A DNA stretch of 36,024 nucleotides from Clostridiales bacterium. Lineage in GTDB: Bacteria > Bacillota > Clostridia > Lachnospirales > CAG-274. The position numbers and the translations under genes were made by a program. Within the stretch, counting starts at the first letter, position 1. Each line of letters opens with the position of its first letter. Of this stretch, positions 31,332 to 36,024 are shown piece after piece. Under the pieces are notes generated by a model, which worked only from the letters and a program-made list of their open reading frames with translations, was not told the DNA's origin and searched no databases. The stretch lies in assembly GCA_021204175.1 (NCBI GenBank), contig JAJPZT010000096.1:1-36024 (forward strand), read 5' to 3'.

Positions 31332-32288
31332 ATGAAAAAAATAGATATAATTGTGCCTTGCTATAATGAAAGCGAAGTTATAAATCTGTTTTACAGCGAG
31401 GCTAAAAAAACCACAGACAGAATTACGGACTATGAAATACATTATCTTTTTATAGATGACGGCTCAAAGGACGATACTCTTAAAAAGCTTAAAATAATAT
31501 GTCAAAATTCCGACGCAGACTATATTTCCTTTTCCAGAAATTTCGGTAAGGAAGCGGCTATGTATGCCGGGCTTCAAAACTCAACAGGGGATATGGCGGT
31601 TATTATGGACGCCGACCTTCAGCACCCGCCCGCACTTATTCCCCAAATGATTGAGGGGATAGAAGAGGGCTATGACTGCACGGCTACCCACAGAGCCACA
31701 AGAGACGGCGACTCAAAGCTGAGGGTAGCCTTGACAAACAGATTTTATAAGCTTGTAAACAAAATTTCAGAGGTGGATATGCCTAACGGAGCAGGGGACT
31801 TCAGAATGATGAACCGAAAGATGATAAACGCCGTTTTGGCAATGAGTGAGGTTCAGCGGTTTTCAAAGGGTATATTCAGCTGGGTTGGCTTTAAAACAAA
31901 GTGGATAGCCTTTAATGATGTGGAGAGAGCCGCCGGTGAAACTAAGTGGAGCTTTTGGAAGCTTTTTCTCTACGCTGTAGACGGAATAACAGCCTTTTCA
32001 ACTGCGCCTCTGCGCTTGGCTTCTGTTTTGGGCAGTATAATTTCAACTTCGGCTTTTGTCTACCTTATTTATATAATTTTGAAAACAATTATAGTGGGAA
32101 AGGACTTCCCCGGGTATGCTTCTGTCGTGACCCTTATTCTCTTTATTGGGGGCATAATCATTTTAACCTGCGGCATACTGGGCGAATATGTTGCAAAAAT
32201 TTATATGGAGGTTAAACACCGCCCCATATATTTAACGGGGGAGACAAGTATTAACCCCTCAAATGAGGACAATAAAGATGAAGGATAA
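31332..32288 (+). CDS. Polyprenyl-phosphate glycosyltransferase, GT2 (CsbB/GtrB-like)
   Basis: A 318-residue membrane glycosyltransferase that moves a sugar from a nucleotide onto undecaprenyl phosphate at the inner membrane face. The GT2 domain starts IIVPCYNESE, has FIDDGSKDDT and the metal-binding DADLQHPP (93-100), and RFSKGIFSWVGF, a family marker. Two C-terminal transmembrane helices (about 225-250 and 262-290) are typical of CsbB/GtrB/DPM1-type enzymes. AGAGGAAG precedes the ATG. The gene overlaps the GtrA-family gene by 11 bases, and the two form the donor-and-flippase part of a glycosylation system. Confidence 0.93.
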   Translation: MKKIDIIVPCYNESEVINLFYSEAKKTTDRITDYEIHYLFIDDGSKDDTLKKLKIICQNSDADYISFSRNFGKEAAMYAGLQNSTGDMAVIMDADLQHPPALIPQMIEGIEEGYDCTATHRATRDGDSKLRVALTNRFYKLVNKISEVDMPNGAGDFRMMNRKMINAVLAMSEVQRFSKGIFSWVGFKTKWIAFNDVERAAGETKWSFWKLFLYAVDGITAFSTAPLRLASVLGSIISTSAFVYLIYIILKTIIVGKDFPGYASVVTLILFIGGIIILTCGILGEYVAKIYMEVKHRPIYLTGETSINPSNEDNKDEG

Positions 32289-32721
32289 AATTTTAAAGAT
32301 TATAAAGACCGAGGTATTCAGATATTTACTTTTCGGCGGCTTAACAACAATAGTCAGTATAGGAAGCTATGCGATTTTCTCAAACGCCCTTTCTGCGGAT
32401 GGAAAAATTTCGCCCCTGGGGGTTCAGCTGGCTAATATATTTTCGTGGATATTGGCAGTTGCCTTTGCCTATATAACAAACAAGCTTTTTGTTTTCGAGT
32501 CAAAATCCTTTAAGCTTGAGGTTATAAGAAGAGAAGCGTCCTCATTTGCGGCGGCAAGGCTCTTTTCATTAGGAGTTGAGGCGCTGTGGCTGTTCGTGCT
32601 GACATATTTCGGAGTAAACGATAAAATCGCCAAAATTACAGGGCAGGTTTTTGTGGTAATATTAAACTATATATTCAGCAAGCTTTTAATTTTAAAAAAG
32701 GACAAAAAGGAGAAAAATTAA
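32278..32721 (+). CDS. GtrA/GtcA-family membrane protein (probable lipid-sugar flippase)
   Basis: A 147-residue protein with four predicted transmembrane helices, of the GtrA family (PF04138). Family text is FRYLLFGGLTTIVSIGSYAI at the N terminus, FAYITNKLFVFESKS in the middle and ILNYIFSKLLIL at the end. GtrA/GtcA proteins are thought to flip undecaprenyl-phosphate sugars to the outside. The ATG at 32278 has GAGG nine bases upstream; an in-frame start at 32263 is less supported. Its stop is joined to the YfhO ATG. Confidence 0.92.
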   Translation: MKDKILKIIKTEVFRYLLFGGLTTIVSIGSYAIFSNALSADGKISPLGVQLANIFSWILAVAFAYITNKLFVFESKSFKLEVIRREASSFAAARLFSLGVEALWLFVLTYFGVNDKIAKITGQVFVVILNYIFSKLLILKKDKKEKN

Positions 32722-35514
32722 ATGAAAAATCAGTCAAAAAATTCTGCCTTAAAATCGGCATTTTATGAGTGGCGCTATATAATTCTTGCGTTTCTTTTGG
32801 CGGCGCTTATTATGAACCTTGTGTATATGCTGAGAGGGGTATATCCTTATGGGGCAAACACAATTCTTAAGGTAGACCTTTATCACCAGTACGGACCGTA
32901 TCACGAGGAGTTCCGTTCCAGAATTTTAAACGGACAGAGCCTTTTCTACAGCTGGGAGGGAGGCTTGGGCAAGAACTTTGTGGCTCAGGCGGCTTATTAT
33001 ACTGCAAGCCCCGTAAGCCTGCTTATGCTTTTGTTTCCACATGGAAATATGCCTGAGGCTATGGCTCTTTTCATACTGCTTAAAATAGCTTTTTCCGCAC
33101 TTTTCTGCGGCATTTATCTTAAAAAGGTATATGACAAAAACGATTTGAGCATTGTTTTCTTTTCTCTTATGTATGCCTTTATGTCATTTATGACAGGCTT
33201 CTATTGGAATGTAATGTGGCTTGACGCCGTTGCTCTTTTCCCCATTGTGGCTTTGGGCATAGAGTCGCTTGTTAAAGAAGGCAAATTTAAGACCTACGCT
33301 ATATCTCTGGCAATAATTATTTTCGTAAACTTCTATATAGCCTTTATGGTCTGCGTTTTTGCGGCACTTTATTTCCTTGTTGTTCTTTTTTCGCAGTACA
33401 GTCTTAAAAAGAATAAGAAAATTGTTATAAACAGAGTTTTGATTTTTACGATAATGTCTCTGCTTGCCGGTGGAATGGCTATGGTGCTTATGCTGCCTAC
33501 GGCAATTGCCCTTTCCGAAACTGCCACAAGTGAAACATCATTCCCCAAATTTGAGGTTTATCAGAATGTATTCCAGCTTTTGACAAACCACTTTATAGGC
33601 GCAAGACCTGTAGTTTTGGGGCGAAATGAGGACTTGCCCAATATTTATACGGGGCTTCTTACGGTAATGCTTCTGCCCTATTATTATCTTGACAAGAAAA
33701 CACCGGCAAGAGAAAAGACTCTTAAGTCTGCACTTTTGATATTTATGCTTCTGTGCTGCTGTATAAAGCCTTTGGACTTTATGATTCACGGCATGCACTT
33801 CCCCTCAAATCTTCCTCACAGATTTACATTTATTTACAGCTTCATAATTCTTACTATGGGCTATAAGGCATTTTTAAGATTTAAAGAAGAAAAGAAGCTG
33901 AAGTTTTGGTATCTTTTTGTAATCTGCGGAATTTATATAGCTTGGATGCTTATAACAGAGTTGGGTTTTGCTTCTGTTGCCGACGAGCTGGAGAGAACCC
34001 TTGCGGTTCATACCTACGGTGCAAACGAGGTTCAAATAAGCGATATTGCAATAAATATTTTTGCTATGATAATTTATATCGCTATTCTGTATTTTTATAA
34101 GGGAGCTAAGAAAAACTCCGTTACACCGGTTTACTGTGTATTGCTTGTATGCATATTTATAGAAATGCTTTTCGGCTCTTATACCGGGCTTGACAGAACC
34201 ACCTACAGAATGGCTTATGTTAAATATTTGGATGCAGGGGCTGAAGCCACGGCATATGAAGAGGAGCATTCGGATAAGTTCTACAGAACGGAATATCGAA
34301 GGTTTACTGCTATAAATGACGCTGCGCTTTATCACTATCCGGGCTTTTCACAGTTTTCATCAATGGCGCCCGGAGACACCACGGCCTTAATTCAAAATTT
34401 GGGTATTGCCGCAACTTCAAACTCACACCGTTATTATGACCCCACTGCCCTTATTGACGCTATGTTTGACGTTAAATATGTTATGAATAAGGACGGAGAC
34501 ATAAATAACGACAGATATACATTTATTGACAGGTGGGAAACAAACTATGACGACGGAACAACCGCTTCCGTTTCGCTGTATGAAAACAATTACTGTCTGC
34601 CTTTAGGTTTTATGGTAAATTCAGACATAGAGGAATGGTCTGCTGAGGGCTCTGAGCCTTTTGCAGTGCAGAATGACTTTATTCATAAGGCGACTGACGT
34701 AACGGATGATATGTTTACTGAGGTTGACCTTGATGAATTTAACTATGATAATTTAAGAATAACCAAATATATGGGCTCAGAAGGGGAATATGAGAAGATA
34801 GAGTCTGATGAAGCGGCTTATAAGCTGGGAGACAGCGAAAAGGTTGACCTTAAATATGAGCTTACAAATGCGGCGGATTTGAATGCAATTCCCAAGGTAT
34901 CGGCAAATGTTAAGTTTGATGAGGCAAGCTATGTTTATTTCTATGTGGACGCAGGTAACGCTAAGCGTGTAATTTATGACGTAAGCGGCAGCGGAAGAAA
35001 TGACAGAGAACTTTCAACAGGACGAAGCCTTTTCGACGTAGGTCAGGTAAAGGCAGGGGATACACTGAATATTTCCTTTGAGCTTACTAACAGAGGTGAG
35101 TTTGAAAAGACCTACAGAACATCAGGCGATATAAAAATATTCGTGGCGACATATAATGACGACGTGTTTAAGGCGGCTTTTGAGGAATTGTCACAAAATC
35201 CTATGGATGTGCCTGTTCCTGAGGACGACACTGTAATAGAGGGTACTGTAACAGCTGATGAGGACGGAGTTTTGTTTACGTCAATTCCCTATGATAAGGG
35301 CTGGAGCTTGACCGTTGACGGAGAGGAAAAGGAGTATATTTCTATCGGCGACGGCGGACTTATAGGTGTTGAACTGACCGAGGGAAGTCACGAGATTTAC
35401 TTTAAGTATACTCCCAGAGGGTTCTTCCCCGGGCTTGCAGTAAGTGTCGTCAGTATAGTGATTTTTGTGGTGATATGTATAAAATCATCTAAAAAGAAAA
35501 AAACAGAAGAGTAA
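32722..35514 (+). CDS. YfhO-family membrane protein (probable envelope glycosyltransferase)
   Basis: A 930-residue polytopic protein of the YfhO family (PF09586), with about 13 hydrophobic segments in residues 15-475, a GT-C-like architecture. A large external domain and a final transmembrane helix near 905-925 follow. Early loop residues such as KVDLYHQYGPYHEEF match YfhO. In Bacillus, YfhO together with CsbB decorates lipoteichoic acid with GlcNAc, and Listeria GtlB is similar; here the GT2 and GtrA-like genes directly precede it, so it should be the enzyme that transfers the sugar outside. AAGGAG sits in the end of the preceding gene, with no spacing between stop and ATG. Confidence 0.92.
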   Translation: MKNQSKNSALKSAFYEWRYIILAFLLAALIMNLVYMLRGVYPYGANTILKVDLYHQYGPYHEEFRSRILNGQSLFYSWEGGLGKNFVAQAAYYTASPVSLLMLLFPHGNMPEAMALFILLKIAFSALFCGIYLKKVYDKNDLSIVFFSLMYAFMSFMTGFYWNVMWLDAVALFPIVALGIESLVKEGKFKTYAISLAIIIFVNFYIAFMVCVFAALYFLVVLFSQYSLKKNKKIVINRVLIFTIMSLLAGGMAMVLMLPTAIALSETATSETSFPKFEVYQNVFQLLTNHFIGARPVVLGRNEDLPNIYTGLLTVMLLPYYYLDKKTPAREKTLKSALLIFMLLCCCIKPLDFMIHGMHFPSNLPHRFTFIYSFIILTMGYKAFLRFKEEKKLKFWYLFVICGIYIAWMLITELGFASVADELERTLAVHTYGANEVQISDIAINIFAMIIYIAILYFYKGAKKNSVTPVYCVLLVCIFIEMLFGSYTGLDRTTYRMAYVKYLDAGAEATAYEEEHSDKFYRTEYRRFTAINDAALYHYPGFSQFSSMAPGDTTALIQNLGIAATSNSHRYYDPTALIDAMFDVKYVMNKDGDINNDRYTFIDRWETNYDDGTTASVSLYENNYCLPLGFMVNSDIEEWSAEGSEPFAVQNDFIHKATDVTDDMFTEVDLDEFNYDNLRITKYMGSEGEYEKIESDEAAYKLGDSEKVDLKYELTNAADLNAIPKVSANVKFDEASYVYFYVDAGNAKRVIYDVSGSGRNDRELSTGRSLFDVGQVKAGDTLNISFELTNRGEFEKTYRTSGDIKIFVATYNDDVFKAAFEELSQNPMDVPVPEDDTVIEGTVTADEDGVLFTSIPYDKGWSLTVDGEEKEYISIGDGGLIGVELTEGSHEIYFKYTPRGFFPGLAVSVVSIVIFVVICIKSSKKKKTEE

Positions 35515-35518
35515 CTTT

Positions 35519-35554
35519 CAGCCGCAGGAGCATTTGGCTTTTGCGGCTGTTTTT
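35519..35554 (+). terminator. Terminator of the glycosylation operon
   Basis: CAGCCGCA (35519-35526) pairs with TGCGGCTG (35542-35549), followed by TTTTT. Its 3' part overlaps the promoter of the next gene. Confidence 0.85.
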
Positions 35555-35564
35555 GTGGTATAAT
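35535..35564 (+). promoter_or_regulatory. Extended -10 promoter of the last gene
   Basis: TGG-TATAAT (35556-35564) is an extended -10; TTGGCT (35535-35540) is a weak -35 at 18 bp. The box lies just downstream of the terminator stem. Confidence 0.55.
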
Positions 35565-35591
35565 TATAGCGTTTCGGTCAATATTAATTAT

Positions 35592-35984
35592 ATGAAAAAG
35601 AGATTTTTAATTTACGGACTAACGGGAATAATTATGGAGACACTTTGGACAGGGCTAAATTCGCTGATTTACGGTAATTTCAGTCTTGTGACGCATACTT
35701 CCTTGTGGATGATAATAATATATGGATTAATGGTGTTTAATGAGCCTGTATTTGAGGTTTTTAAGCCAAAGCCTTTTTATATCAGGGGAATAATATATAT
35801 GCTTGTAATATTTTCGGCTGAATATTTAAGCGGACATATTTTGAAGTTTCTTAACATATGCCCGTGGGATTATTCCGATTTAAGTCATAATATAAACGGT
35901 CTTGTTCTTCCGGCTTATGCACCTTTGTGGTTTTGTGCAGGGCTTTTTTATGAGAGGCTTTTCTTTTATTTAAAGAAAACCTAA
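35592..35984 (+). CDS. Putative ABC-transporter type IV (PF06541-like) membrane protein
   Basis: A 130-residue protein with about four transmembrane helices. The loop CPWDYSDLSHNINGLVLPAYAPLWF resembles the WDYS...NLNG signature of PF06541/COG4905 membrane proteins, whose function is unknown despite the name. The ATG at 35592 is preferred because the longer in-frame reading starts inside the previous terminator and promoter. The predicted leader is only about 20 bases and carries no clear Shine-Dalgarno sequence, which is unusual beside its neighbours. It stands alone at the right edge; 35985-36024 show nothing else. Confidence 0.72.
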   Translation: MKKRFLIYGLTGIIMETLWTGLNSLIYGNFSLVTHTSLWMIIIYGLMVFNEPVFEVFKPKPFYIRGIIYMLVIFSAEYLSGHILKFLNICPWDYSDLSHNINGLVLPAYAPLWFCAGLFYERLFFYLKKT

Positions 35985-36024
35985 TGATCTGATATATAAA
36001 TTATGGAATTGCACAGGTTATAAA

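Noticed and set aside
1..36024. Looked for CRISPR arrays, tRNA/rRNA genes, transposases and a full prophage.
   Set aside because: No regularly spaced direct repeats, no tRNA-like cloverleaf, and no transposase, integrase or phage structural gene were found; only one phage-like remnant is present.

Overview
The window reads as chromosomal DNA of a low-to-moderate-GC Gram-positive anaerobe, most likely class Clostridia. The reasons are strong Shine-Dalgarno sequences, many near-consensus sigma-A promoters (TTGACA, 17 bp, TATAAT), and Clostridia-typical families: a DUF6472-like Cys protein, tandem COG2509/HI0933 flavoproteins, the VTC-DUF4956 pair, LCP and YfhO proteins. No tRNA, rRNA, CRISPR array or intact insertion sequence was seen.

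Layout. (1) 1-2433: SRP/ribosome operon ylxM-ffh-rpsP-khpA with its own promoter and terminator; the usual rimM-trmD-rplS tail is missing. (2) 2447-4832, minus strand: a small repeat, an SGNH hydrolase, a HigB/HigA-type toxin-antitoxin pair with a consensus promoter inside a 13-bp inverted repeat, and queA. (3) 4833-6525: a probable ~94-nt small RNA, nested hairpins, and a phage-like gene interrupted by an in-frame TAG, followed by a 36-codon ORF. (4) 6526-8663: operon of an unknown membrane protein, a VTC polyphosphate-polymerase-like protein and a DUF4956 membrane protein. (5) 8788-10052: ilvE (minus) with a structured leader. (6) 10120-12617: zinc ABC importer znuA-znuC-znuB (minus), with znuB split by a one-base frameshift. 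(7) 12742-18965: a small CxxC protein, glnS, an LCP cell-envelope protein and two flavoproteins. (8) 19038-24039, minus strand: gltX and a membrane protein, a secreted stalk-domain protein, and pepT with a DUF6472-like protein. (9) 24080-31210: folD, a repeat, a sensor with a degenerate GGDEF domain, then folC, an HD protein, folP, a folB-folK fusion and a second HD protein. (10) 31252-35984: a CsbB/GtcA/YfhO-like envelope glycosylation operon and a PF06541-like membrane protein.

The most unusual signal is a 38-nt sequence (34/38 identical) that begins exactly at the predicted +1 of both ilvE and folD, 14 kb apart and on opposite strands. In ilvE it forms the 5' side of a long stem enclosing a multi-hairpin leader. 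It could be an undescribed cis-regulatory RNA or operator linking branched-chain amino acid and one-carbon metabolism. Next in interest are the orphan small RNA at 4976-5069, the folate operon with two HD phosphohydrolases and no folE in view, and a small repeat family whose copies share ends but differ inside.
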